Shown here: one piece after another, positions 1-5,879 of the stretch
Position numbering within the stretch: position 1 is the stretch's first letter
Layout: each line of letters begins with the position of its first letter
Origin: Chroococcidiopsidaceae cyanobacterium CP_BM_RX_35
GTDB taxonomy: Bacteria > Cyanobacteriota > Cyanobacteriia > Cyanobacteriales > Chroococcidiopsidaceae
DNA: 11,198 nucleotides
Direction of reading: 5' to 3'
Assembly (NCBI GenBank): GCA_019242465.1
Contig: JAFAVL010000515.1
Span: 1 to 11,198 of the forward strand
Translations under genes and position numbers: made by a program
Notes under the pieces: model-generated
What the model was told of the DNA's origin: nothing
The model's database searches: none
What the model saw: only the letters and a program-made list of their open reading frames with translations

Positions 1-44
1 TGTGAATTCCTGAAAGTATGGGCTCATGTCCACTTTTGGTGATC
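1..44. repeat. Left terminal inverted repeat of the ISL3 element
   Basis: It is the perfect 44-bp reverse complement of 1906-1949. Identity stops immediately inside (GGGGTT on the left against CTGAAG when the right side is read inward). Because it begins at base 1, it could extend further left outside the window. Confidence 0.95.
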
Positions 45-136
45 GGGGTTAGACAGGGTTTTTGCTATCGATTCAACCCCCAGTAGTTTTGATGATTCCG
101 TGTTCAATGCAGTGCTTTGAAAAGCTCCTGTTGATC

Positions 137-1870
137 TCATCTATTGGGATTCCCTGCTACTCTAGTAATCGAGTCGGAACTCAAGTGACCGATTAAAAAT
201 CGCTTGGCTAACAAAGGTAAACTGGCTCGACCGTACATCTGGCGTTTGAGCATCTTCAATCGGTTGATCTGCCCTTCCACCTGACCATTGCTCCAGGGTA
301 AGTCAAGCCCCGCTTTGACGGCATCATAATCATCCTGTAGCCCTTTGGCAAACCGCACGAATGCAGCTAAACCACTGTTGCGGCACTGGGTGAGCCAATT
401 GTCCAACAGCTCTGGCTGGCGATGGCGCACCATCTCGACGAAAGTTTGCCCCAGCGTGATGGCGACCGATAAGGTGGGAGAACGCTCTTGTAAGGCTTTG
501 AGTAACAGCTCATCTTCGGCTTGACGATGCTCGGAACGAGCCAGTATCAGCCAGGCAGCTTTCTGAGGTGTCAGAGGGCGACGTTGAGTTACAGGCAGGG
601 GTGCTAACCCTGGTGCAGCGCGACGCTGCCGCTTGGATAGCCCTTGGGCTTGACGCAAGCGGCGGCAATAGCGTGCCACACTGCTATAGCTGGTGGCACA
701 GCCGTTACTTGAGAGGTCTCGATAAAGCTGTTTGGCATCATGGCAGCCCTGGTTCCATCGCTTGAGGATAAACCCTTGATAAGGATCAAGCCGACTTCGG
801 CCCCGATCTCTGCGCTCCCGCCATTCGGGAAAGCTGGGATTGCGAAGATAGCGATATACCGTTTTCACCCCGATACCCAGTTGCTGGGCAATGGCATTTT
901 GAGTCTTTCCTTGCTGATGCAGTTGCCAGACCTGCTGATATGTGGCAAGTCGGCGCTCGCGCACCTGTTGTGCATGGCGGATATCTGCAGGTTCAAGTTC
1001 TGGCGGCGGGAGCACTCCTACCAGTGGCGTTGGCTCTGCTGCCACCGTTGGGGGTACACTTGTTTCCACAGGTATCTGAGCGGCTTGCAGCACTTGATGC
1101 TGTTGCTGGAAGAGTTCGGTCAGCACCTCTGCCAGGTTGAGTAGTAAATGAAAGCGATCCACCACCTGAATGGCTTGCGGTGCCCCCTGAGTTGCTCCTT
1201 GTCTGTAAGCCGCCGCCCGATCTCGGGCAACCACCTGCACCTCTGGATGGGTCTTTAACCACTGTGACAAGGTCTGCGCTTCGCGGTCAGCTAGCAGGGC
1301 AATCGGCTGATGCTGTTCCAAATCCACAAGAATCGTGCCGTAGTACCGACCCTTGCGCCAAGCGAAATCATCTACACCCAAAATTTCGACAGACGGCATC
1401 TGTGGCAGAGGCAGTCTGGTGATGGCTCGCAAGAGGGTATTGCGACTATAGCCGTAATTGAGCTTTTGGTTGAGCCGAGCGGCAGCAGCACCCCCCAGAG
1501 CTAATCCTATAGCGTTTAAGTGTTCTGTCAATCGCACTGTCCGTCGCGCCCAGGGAACTGCTATCTCGGGTAAACGCTCAGTAAAGAGCCGTCGCGGGCA
1601 AGCCTGGTTCCGGCAGAAAAACTTACGGACAAGCAGCCGCAACGTCAGAGTGAAGTTCACGCAGGGAAGATCCCGCAGCGTCCGCTCATAGCGGCTATGA
1701 ATCTGATGGCTGGTACAGTGGCATACTGGGCAATCGGCACAAATCTGGGTAGACGACGCATGCAACACGAGCTTTGGAGCGATTGCATCAAGTGTCCATC
1801 CGGTTAATTTCAGGGGATTTGGGTTGGGAAGAAGTGATTGCAGCAGTTGCACAGTAGAGTTCTCAAACAA
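137..1870 (-). CDS. ISL3-family transposase (DDE)
   Basis: A 577-residue cut-and-paste transposase that acts on the 44-bp ends of its own element. The N-terminal zinc-binding region holds C47/C50 and C86/C91 (zf-ISL3 pattern, with additional C44 and C52). The catalytic RNase H-like fold shows the first Asp in GVDDFAWRKG (D167) and the second in VVARDRAAAY (D217). The Glu lies in the family signature SNGQVEGQINRLK (E532), followed by KRQMYGRA. A predicted HTH segment (KTQNAIAQQLGIGVKTVYRYL, around residues 325-345) sits between the second Asp and the Glu, as in the longer ISL3 subgroup. The start is a TTG at 1868-1870, since no ATG lies close by, with a GAAGAG-like ribosome site 6 bases upstream. 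The stop is TGA at 137-139. All catalytic residues are present and no frameshift is seen, so it is probably active. The family call is certain; the exact start is less so. Confidence 0.95.
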   Translation of the reverse strand: MFENSTVQLLQSLLPNPNPLKLTGWTLDAIAPKLVLHASSTQICADCPVCHCTSHQIHSRYERTLRDLPCVNFTLTLRLLVRKFFCRNQACPRRLFTERLPEIAVPWARRTVRLTEHLNAIGLALGGAAAARLNQKLNYGYSRNTLLRAITRLPLPQMPSVEILGVDDFAWRKGRYYGTILVDLEQHQPIALLADREAQTLSQWLKTHPEVQVVARDRAAAYRQGATQGAPQAIQVVDRFHLLLNLAEVLTELFQQQHQVLQAAQIPVETSVPPTVAAEPTPLVGVLPPPELEPADIRHAQQVRERRLATYQQVWQLHQQGKTQNAIAQQLGIGVKTVYRYLRNPSFPEWRERRDRGRSRLDPYQGFILKRWNQGCHDAKQLYRDLSSNGCATSYSSVARYCRRLRQAQGLSKRQRRAAPGLAPLPVTQRRPLTPQKAAWLILARSEHRQAEDELLLKALQERSPTLSVAITLGQTFVEMVRHRQPELLDNWLTQCRNSGLAAFVRFAKGLQDDYDAVKAGLDLPWSNGQVEGQINRLKMLKRQMYGRASLPLLAKRFLIGHLSSDSITRVAGNPNR

Positions 1871-1905
1871 GGGTTACTCTTCGATCTTGCCTCTCCCTTC
1901 TTCAG

Positions 1906-1949
1906 GATCACCAAAAGTGGACATGAGCCCATACTTTCAGGAATTCACA
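1906..1949. repeat. Right terminal inverted repeat of the ISL3 element
   Basis: It is the perfect 44-bp mate of bases 1-44. Its outermost 13 bases supply the last three codons (Val-Asn-Ser) and the TGA stop (1937-1939) of the minus-strand gene running in from 2281, so the element now provides that gene's stop. Confidence 0.95.
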
Positions 1950-2281
1950 GCGATCGCCCTTCGTTCATCTGGCGACCATCCAGATGCTTGTGGTGCAGGT
2001 GTACTAGCAGATGCCTGAGCATCCAGCAAGACGATGTTGTGCCTTGCCACTCCCTCTTTAGTGACTCCAGTAGGTATCAGCTGCACAGTGGCACCCTTAG
2101 TCAATCCCTCACACTCGGCCTCACTCAATGACTTCCAGATTTTCGCTGCCTCTGACCCCTCCGGCTGGCTTAGGTCTAGGAACAACACCGAGCGGTAGTA
2201 CTGTCCTGGTTGATAGCTGGATTCCTTGAGCTTACCGATGACCTCGACCCTTGCTGTGACTGGTGTAACGACTTTAGCCAT
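1937..2281 (-). pseudogene. Small hypothetical protein, C-terminus cut off by the ISL3 element
   Basis: The reading frame gives 114 residues beginning MAKVVTPVTARVEVIGKLKE. The last three residues and the stop come from the insertion sequence (native DNA ends at 1950), so the original C-terminus is missing. I do not recognise the family. The N-terminal 85 residues alternate short hydrophobic strands with turns (TARVEVIGKL, YYRSVLFLDL, GATVQLIPTGV, ARHNIVLLD), which would suit a small beta-barrel such as an OB fold; this is inference. A low-complexity Ala/Ser/Pro tail (QASASTPAPQAS) follows, as often seen before a C-terminal tail in ssDNA-binding-type proteins. It is the second gene of a minus-strand operon, 54 bp after the CxxC gene, with a weak ribosome site (AGAGA about 8 bases before the ATG). 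Whether the truncated product still works is unknown, since the loss may be only a short tail. Confidence 0.7.
1950..1957. repeat. HIP1 octamer (first of four in the window)
   Basis: GCGATCGC, the highly iterated palindrome of many cyanobacteria. Further copies are at 7135-7142, 7385-7392 and 10575-10582. This one directly abuts the right tip of the ISL3 element. Confidence 0.85.
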
Positions 2282-2335
2282 GTTTTTTCTCTATATATGG
2301 ATGTCTCCCCAGTGAACAACTGGGGAGGGTAAGCT

Positions 2336-2584
2336 TTAGAACGGCGAGGTGACAACCACTCCGGGACATGCAAGGCTGCTACTCTGCCTAACCTTAAGAG
2401 TCAGAGAACAACGACCCGCTGTATCCGCTTTGTTAGCAATAAAGTGATCACATTGTCCACAAACGATTGGGTATTTCCGCTCGGCATCCTCAAGCACCTC
2501 TGGCTCATGGAGACGCTCGACATAGATAAGACCGTGGGCTTCAACTAGCTGGGCATCTGGCGCAGTCTGGTATGATGTGATCAT
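2336..2584 (-). CDS. Small CxxC (zinc-ribbon-like) protein, hypothetical
   Basis: An 82-residue protein of unrecognised family. Its N-terminal half is acidic (EPEVLEDAERKYP). The C-terminal half carries four cysteines, C42, C45, C59 and C73, in the pattern CGQC-x13-C-x13-C, with GRC and ACPG contexts that suit a structural zinc site or possibly an Fe-S site. There is no signal peptide or membrane segment, so it should be cytoplasmic. The start is well supported: AGGAG at 2591-2595 lies 6 bases before the ATG at 2582-2584. It is the first gene after the promoter at 2658-2686 and precedes the truncated gene ending at the insertion sequence, so the two are probably co-transcribed. The stop is TAA at 2336-2338. 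Function is unknown; a plasmid- or phage-type accessory role is inferred only from the neighbourhood. Confidence 0.75.
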   Translation of the reverse strand: MITSYQTAPDAQLVEAHGLIYVERLHEPEVLEDAERKYPIVCGQCDHFIANKADTAGRCSLTLKVRQSSSLACPGVVVTSPF

Positions 2585-2631
2585 TCGTAACTCCTATTTT
2601 TAGGTGGTAGGGAGAGGCGCTTTAGTTGTCC

Positions 2632-2655
2632 AGACAGAGGCGCCTTTCTCTGTCT
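2632..2655. repeat. Inverted repeat at the start of the minus-strand transcript
   Basis: AGACAGAG (2632-2639) and CTCTGTCT (2648-2655) form 8-bp arms around GCGCCTTT. The 8-base self-complementary AGGCGCCT (2638-2645) is nested inside. AGAGGCGC also occurs as a direct repeat at 2613-2620 and 2636-2643. It lies just downstream of the -10 box of the minus-strand promoter, so it could be a second operator or a leader hairpin. Confidence 0.45.
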
Positions 2656-2657
2656 CT

Positions 2658-2686
2658 ATTATCTAACCGTTTCGGTTAGATGCCAA
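2658..2686 (-). promoter_or_regulatory. Sigma70-type promoter of the minus-strand two-gene operon
   Basis: Read on the minus strand, TTGGCA (2681-2686, one mismatch to TTGACA) is followed after exactly 17 bases by GATAAT (2658-2663, one mismatch to TATAAT). Transcription would start near 2651, giving a leader of about 67 bases before the CxxC gene. The leader can pair AGGCGC (2640-2645) with GCGCCT (2615-2620). The spacer is occupied by the palindrome at 2661-2681. Confidence 0.65.
2661..2681. promoter_or_regulatory. Perfect palindrome filling the promoter spacer: probable operator
   Basis: Arms ATCTAACCG (2661-2669) and CGGTTAGAT (2673-2681) flank a 3-base centre TTT. There is no T-run after it on either strand, so it is not a terminator. 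It covers the whole -10/-35 spacer of the minus-strand promoter and overlaps one edge of each box, which is the classic position for a repressor. A related half-site, CGATTAGAA (2713-2721), lies in the spacer of the divergent promoter. The likely binder is the HTH protein encoded at 2766; that link is inference. Confidence 0.65.
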
Positions 2687-2703
2687 CATTTTTTGTTAGT
2701 TTA

Positions 2704-2731
2704 TTGACGTATCGATTAGAATTGATAGAGT
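2704..2731 (+). promoter_or_regulatory. Probable promoter of the HTH / coiled-coil operon
   Basis: TTGACG (2704-2709) and TAGAGT (2726-2731) are separated by 16 bases, matching the sigma70 consensus at 5 of 6 and 4 of 6 positions. The start would lie near 2738, with the GAAGGA ribosome site at 2749-2754 downstream. The spacer contains a half-site (2713-2721) resembling the arms of the palindrome at 2661-2681, which would suit autoregulation. Confidence 0.45.
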
Positions 2732-2765
2732 AAGATTACATTCACATCGAAGGATAGATAAACTA

Positions 2766-3026
2766 GTGGTGCAGGTTATGAAATCAGCTCCAATGACAAT
2801 TAAGTGGAACCTAGCGCACCTTATGTTTGACCGGGATATCAAAACCGGCGATTTGGCTGCTGCAACTGGGTTGCACGCTAATACAATTTCCAAACTCAAG
2901 GCTCATCGGGAAATGCCGCCAAGGTTGGATAGAGATACCTTGGAGAAGTTGTGCCGGGTGCTTAATTGCCAACCAGCGGATCTGCTGCGGTATATTCCAG
3001 AAGAAACCGAGAGAGCCGCATCATGA
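2766..3026 (+). CDS. XRE-type (HTH_26-like) transcriptional regulator
   Basis: An 86-residue Cro/CI-like DNA-binding protein. The helix-turn-helix runs over about residues 27-45 (TGDLAAATGLHANTISKLK) and is followed by the family's typical RLDRDTLEKLCRVLNCQPADLLRY (residues 53-76). There is no extra effector or dimerisation domain, so it is a minimal repressor type. The start is a GTG at 2766 with GAAGGA (2749-2754) 11 bases upstream. ATG codons at 2778 and 2793 are alternatives, and the last would match the usual family start (MTIKWNL) but has no clear ribosome site. The stop overlaps the next ATG (ATGA, 3023-3026), so translation is coupled. It is transcribed divergently from the CxxC operon, and the intervening 180 bp hold a palindrome suited to such a protein. 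Regulation of both operons by this protein is inferred. Confidence 0.85.
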   Translation: MVQVMKSAPMTIKWNLAHLMFDRDIKTGDLAAATGLHANTISKLKAHREMPPRLDRDTLEKLCRVLNCQPADLLRYIPEETERAAS

Positions 3027-3349
3027 CCAACGGTAGCAGCAGCGACAGGCTAGACCAAATCGAGGCGCTCCTACAGCGCTCAATTGTTGCTAGTGACGAA
3101 CGGATGACGCGGTTTGAACAAGAGAGCAACAACCGCTTGACTCGAATTGAGCAGTTGATTGAGAGCAACAACCGCTTTCTGGAGACGTTTGGTCAGAGTG
3201 TCAAGAAGTTTACTGACACAGCCACAGTTTTGAACCAACGCCTCGACGGGGTGATTGCTACGGCTAACTCCGACAGACAAGAGACCAACATCCGACTCTC
3301 CCGCATCGAGAACAAGGTTGACCGGCTTTTGGAGGCAGACGATGACTGA
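3023..3349 (+). CDS. Small coiled-coil protein, hypothetical
   Basis: A 108-residue hydrophilic protein starting MTNGSSSDRLDQIEALLQ. The ATG at 3023 overlaps the regulator stop by 4 bp. A longer in-frame TTG start at 2966 would run inside the regulator gene and is less likely. Nearly the whole protein is predicted coiled coil with a repeated unit of the type L-x-x-IE: LDQIEALL (9-16), LTRIEQLI (39-46) and LSRIENKVDRLL (93-104). Residues 34-39 and 47-52 are a duplication (ESNNRL / ESNNRF) that is nearly exact at DNA level. There is no signal peptide or membrane segment. I do not recognise a named family. The operon position suggests a partner of the HTH regulator or of the small third gene, which overlaps its end. 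Assembly into a dimer or higher oligomer is expected from the coiled coil. Confidence 0.75.
   Translation: MTNGSSSDRLDQIEALLQRSIVASDERMTRFEQESNNRLTRIEQLIESNNRFLETFGQSVKKFTDTATVLNQRLDGVIATANSDRQETNIRLSRIENKVDRLLEADDD
3122..3177 (+). repeat. In-frame 17-bp direct repeat within the coiled-coil gene
   Basis: The same 17 bases (GAGAGCAACAACCGCTT) occur at 3122-3138 and 3161-3177, a 39-base (13-codon) period. Both copies start at a codon boundary and encode ESNNR plus a hydrophobic residue. This looks like a recent internal duplication of a coiled-coil unit. Confidence 0.85.
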
Positions 3350-3404
3350 AGCCAAATCTGAAATTACGCTTAAGTTCAGCGAACTACCCGAAGGGCCTAA
3401 ATAG
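3342..3404 (+). pseudogene. Start of a small third gene, interrupted by the MITE-like element
   Basis: An ATG at 3342 overlaps the end of the coiled-coil gene by 8 bases, and the GGAGGCAG about 4 bases upstream is a good ribosome site. The frame encodes MTEAKSEITLKFSELPEGPK and then hits a TAG (3402-3404) lying in the inverted repeat of the inserted element. Removing the element leaves an open frame that continues beyond it: 33 codons in total if TA is the duplicated target, or 41 codons (ending at 3804-3806) if GGCC is. The product is not recognised. The short strand followed by SELPEG is loosely reminiscent of the start of small plasmid proteins called FinO-like in cyanobacteria, but this is only a recollection. 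It may also be an older decayed remnant. Confidence 0.5.
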
Positions 3405-3736
3405 AAGGTTCGTGCAACCAGGGGCAACATTGTAAAATTTAGTAAAAATAACCCTTTATTTAGCCTCCAATGATGAGAAATACAAATAACAACTTTGCCG
3501 AGTTCGTTCCAAAGTAGGCAAAGTTTTCTGGAAATATCTACTTAAGCATAGGGCATTGACCCATGCTACATATCATCTCTCAACTTCCATTTTCGGCAAA
3601 GAACTATTTGGAAAACTTATTTTTTAGTCAGAGAAGTGGTTGTGAGAGTAGAGAGGAATTTAGAGGCTAGAAGCTTTACAGGGTAAGAGTTTCAGCTTTA
3701 GGTTGCACTTGGTTGCACGAACCTTCTATTTAGGCC
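3394..3736. mobile_element. MITE-like non-autonomous element with 27-bp perfect inverted repeats
   Basis: Bases 3394-3420 (GGCCTAAATAGAAGGTTCG then TGCAACCA) and 3710-3736 are perfect reverse complements over 27 bp, with weaker pairing continuing to about 3429 and 3701. The 290 bp between are AT-rich and have no substantial open frame on either strand. Target duplication candidates are TA (3402-3403 and 3727-3728; element 3404-3726, as for IS630/Tc1-mariner types) or GGCC (3394-3397 and 3733-3736; element 3398-3732). The repeat symmetry hides which is right. An internal hairpin, AACTTTGCC (3491-3499) with GGCAAAGTT (3517-3525), and a tandem GGTTGCAC (3701-3708, 3711-3718) add structure. It interrupts the small gene beginning at 3342. 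It would need a transposase supplied in trans. Confidence 0.8.
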
Positions 3737-4296
3737 TATTCTACCTCGAATGGCTAAAGTCGAGCTGAGATACCTTTTGGAATCTACTTCAAGTGCATCT
3801 ATGTAAGCTTTGGCAGCTAGTGAGCAAAAAATGGGCAGTTATTGGTCTGGAAAGTGAGCAATACAGACCAGTAAGCTATCGGCAAGAGTTTTTCTTAGCA
3901 TACGAATAAGTCCGTTTTCGCGGTTATTTCGTCTCGCTTATCCCTAATCAATATAAATGTCTTGCAGCACACCAGATTTTTCTGAAACGGGCAAGACCTC
4001 TACCTTGCTTTCTGCTTTTCCTCTAGGAGCAACGCGAAAAAGTGAGTCCGAATTTTCACTGTCAGTAATTTACTTGCACTCTCAATATAGCTAGGCATAA
4101 CTTCCCTAGCTTTAAGTGTTTTTACAGTGGCTAACAAAAGCAGATGTATGTTTCACTACTGAGAGTTAGGCAATCCTTGTTTTTCCCGCTTTTTCGAGTT
4201 GCACCCTTTCCTCTCCTCCCTGCTGCGCGAGGCGCTAGGGGGATCGATAGATGGAAGCAGTCCCCTCTGCATCAAATGTGTTGTAAGGAAGAACTG
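3737..4296. other. Long intergenic region upstream of the DUF4331 operon
   Basis: I see no convincing gene here. The first 30 to 70 bases may be the tail of the small gene broken by the MITE-like element. Two short inverted repeats stand out. TGGTCTG (3843-3849) pairs with CAGACCA (3864-3870). AGCTAGG (4089-4095) pairs with CCTAGCT (4105-4111) and is followed by TTTAAGTGTTTTT, so it could be a weak terminator or attenuator ahead of the operon. The open frame upstream of 4297 (from 4144) is judged to be leader, not protein. No clear sigma70 promoter could be assigned. Confidence 0.6.
4089..4124 (+). terminator. Possible weak terminator or attenuator before the DUF4331 gene
   Basis: A 7-bp stem, AGCTAGG (4089-4095) and CCTAGCT (4105-4111) with a 9-base loop, is followed by TTTAAGTGTTTTT. 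The stem is short and the T-run interrupted, so function is uncertain. It lies about 185 bases upstream of the start codon. Confidence 0.3.
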
Positions 4297-5817
4297 ATGC
4301 TGAAATTGTTTGCTCGAAGTTTGTTCATTGCTGTCATGCTGATGGCGATAGTGATTTCGCTGCTCTTGCCCGGAGTCACAATGCCTGCTATGGCATCAAG
4401 TCATCGTGAGGCACCGTTGATCACTGGTGACCCCCTAGCTGACAACACCGATGTCTATGCCTTTCGCAGCACGGAATCAGGTCGTGACGGATTCGTCACG
4501 CTAATTTGGAACTACATCCCATTTGAGCTGCCTCCAGGCGGTCCACACTTCTACAAGTTTGACGACAGTGTTCTCTACGACATCCATATAGACAATACCG
4601 GCGACGGTGTCGCGGATATTACATATCGGTTCCGGTTTAAAACAAACTTCAGGAATCCAAACTCCATTCTTGGCATGGCGGCACCTAACAAAACTCCGCC
4701 CGACTATGCCATTACCTCCCTCGACGATCCTAACTACAATGAGCCCCAGACTTATAGTGTGACGGTCCTAAGGAGCCAGGGAAACATTGCCAAGGCCATT
4801 AGTTTCCTGACCAAAGGGCTAGTTGGTGGTAAGGGCACAGAGATTCTCGCCGACGGGTTGATTGTGCCACCAAACAACATTGGCAGTCGGACTACGCCGA
4901 ATTACGAGGCTCTGGCTCAGGCAGCAGTATACACATTACAAGATGGCAAATCGCGGGTCTTTGCCGGGCAGCGTGATGAGGGATTCTACATCGACTTAGC
5001 TGGGGTTTTTGACCTGCTCAACCTCCGGTCGATTAGTGCGACAGGTAGTACTGATTCGCTTGCTGGCTTGAATGTCAACTCCATCGCGCTTGAGGTGCCA
5101 ATCGAGGACTTGACGAGTGACGGCGGGAAACCCAGTAAGCCGACTGATAAGAATGCAGTCATTGGCGTGTGGGCAACTGCTAGCCGTCGTTCCAGCACTG
5201 TGCCAGGTGGCTCTACCAGCAATTTGTTCACTCAGGTTTCCCGACTTGGCAACCCGTTAGTTAACGAAGTTGTCATCCCGCTTGGACTCAAGGATACCTT
5301 TAACACCTCGCAGCCGAGCGGTGATTCGCAGTTTGCTAGTTTTGTGACGAGTCCACAACTTGCTACACTGCTGAATGCGGTTTTTCATATTACTATTCCA
5401 CAAACACCGCGCAACGATCTGGTGCAAATTTTTGCCACAGGGATTCCCGTCAACTCGATAACGGGACCAAACTACACGACCTTCCTGTCAGATGGGAAGC
5501 CGCACGAGCTGGAACGGCTCAACCTCGCCATCGCTCCAACGAGCTGTAATTTTAATGATTTTTCACAGTCTCAGCAGTGTCGGTTGGGTATCTTGGGTGG
5601 CGACGTGGCAGGCTTTCCAAACGGTCGACGCGTGGGAGACGATGTTGTCGACATTGAGCTGCGGGCTGTGGCAGGTGGCACTCCATTCACGCCCGATACC
5701 AACATAGCACCAAATAATACGCTGGGAGACGGTGTGGATCATAATGACGTACCATATCTTGATCGGTTTCCCTACCTGGGAACACCCAATTCCGGCAATC
5801 CCGCTCCCACAAGCTGA
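4297..5817 (+). CDS. Secreted DUF4331-family protein
   Basis: A 506-residue exported protein. A classical Sec signal peptide (MLKLFARSLFIAVMLMAI..., residues 1-33) ends AMA|SS. The mature protein opens with the family hallmark SSHREAPLI..DPLADNTDVYAF (34-56). Other family-typical parts are DDSVLYDIHIDNTGDGVADITY (89-110, an Asp-rich turn that could bind calcium), GFPNGRRVGDDVVDIELR (439-456) and GDGVDHNDVPYLDRFPYLG near the C-terminus (477-495). C417 and C428 could form a disulfide. I chose the ATG at 4297 over one 51 codons upstream because AAGGAAG (4285-4291) sits 5 bases before it and it places the signal peptide at the N-terminus. The length is normal for the family. The biochemical function of DUF4331 is not known to me. 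It heads an operon with a TPR protein and a nickel/cobalt-type transporter, which suggests an envelope metal-related role (inference). Confidence 0.9.
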   Translation: MLKLFARSLFIAVMLMAIVISLLLPGVTMPAMASSHREAPLITGDPLADNTDVYAFRSTESGRDGFVTLIWNYIPFELPPGGPHFYKFDDSVLYDIHIDNTGDGVADITYRFRFKTNFRNPNSILGMAAPNKTPPDYAITSLDDPNYNEPQTYSVTVLRSQGNIAKAISFLTKGLVGGKGTEILADGLIVPPNNIGSRTTPNYEALAQAAVYTLQDGKSRVFAGQRDEGFYIDLAGVFDLLNLRSISATGSTDSLAGLNVNSIALEVPIEDLTSDGGKPSKPTDKNAVIGVWATASRRSSTVPGGSTSNLFTQVSRLGNPLVNEVVIPLGLKDTFNTSQPSGDSQFASFVTSPQLATLLNAVFHITIPQTPRNDLVQIFATGIPVNSITGPNYTTFLSDGKPHELERLNLAIAPTSCNFNDFSQSQQCRLGILGGDVAGFPNGRRVGDDVVDIELRAVAGGTPFTPDTNIAPNNTLGDGVDHNDVPYLDRFPYLGTPNSGNPAPTS

Positions 5818-5831
5818 GCTTTAGGGAAAAA

Positions 5832-5864
5832 AGTGCTGAGGATTTCGTGTCATTCCTCAGCACT
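5832..5864 (+). promoter_or_regulatory. Strong intercistronic hairpin between the DUF4331 and TPR genes
   Basis: AGTGCTGAGGA (5832-5842) and TCCTCAGCACT (5854-5864) form a perfect 11-bp stem with an 11-base loop, 14 bases after the DUF4331 stop and 3 bases before the GAGGTG ribosome site of the next gene. On the plus strand no T-run follows, so it is not a standard terminator for the operon. An mRNA-stabilising or translation-tuning element is more likely. Read on the minus strand it is followed by TTTTTT, so it could stop antisense transcription. Confidence 0.7.
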
Positions 5865-5879
5865 ATCGAGGTGAAATTT

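Larger units (their letters stand above)
1..1949 (-). mobile_element. ISL3-family insertion sequence, complete
   Basis: Bases 1-44 and 1906-1949 are perfect reverse complements over 44 bp; the tip begins TGTGAATTCC and the inner end is GGTGATC. Between them lies one long transposase gene on the minus strand with ISL3 hallmarks. The total length of 1949 bp fits the family. No target duplication can be checked because the left tip is the first base of the window. The right tip abuts a HIP1 octamer (1950-1957) and cuts into the 3' end of a small gene. The 44-bp perfect repeat is somewhat long for ISL3 elements, so the true tips might lie a few bases inside it. All coding capacity on the plus strand of this element is antisense shadow. 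Confidence 0.93.

Noticed and set aside
568..1691. Several plus-strand open frames (up to 134 codons) inside the ISL3 element
   Set aside because: They are antisense to the intact transposase, mutually overlapping and without ribosome sites or recognisable domains.
2966..3022. Longer start (TTG at 2966) for the coiled-coil protein
   Set aside because: It would overlap the regulator gene by 61 bases, whereas the ATG at 3023 gives a standard ATGA coupling.
3342..3404. Assignment of the small broken gene as a FinO-like protein
   Set aside because: Only about 20 residues remain and the resemblance is a recollection of a general pattern; neither reconstructed continuation supports it.
3394..3736. 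CRISPR or tandem-repeat array
   Set aside because: There is only one inverted pair and one short tandem octamer; no regularly spaced repeats with unique spacers are seen here or elsewhere in the window.
3842..4140. Sigma70 promoter for the DUF4331 operon (for example TTGCAC at 4074 with CATAAC at 4096)
   Set aside because: The boxes match the consensus poorly, and similar chance matches occur elsewhere in this AT-rich stretch.
4144..4296. N-terminal extension of the DUF4331 protein by 51 residues from an upstream ATG
   Set aside because: It would bury the signal peptide inside the protein. The ATG at 4297 has an AAGGAAG ribosome site at the right distance, while the one at 4144 has none that is convincing.
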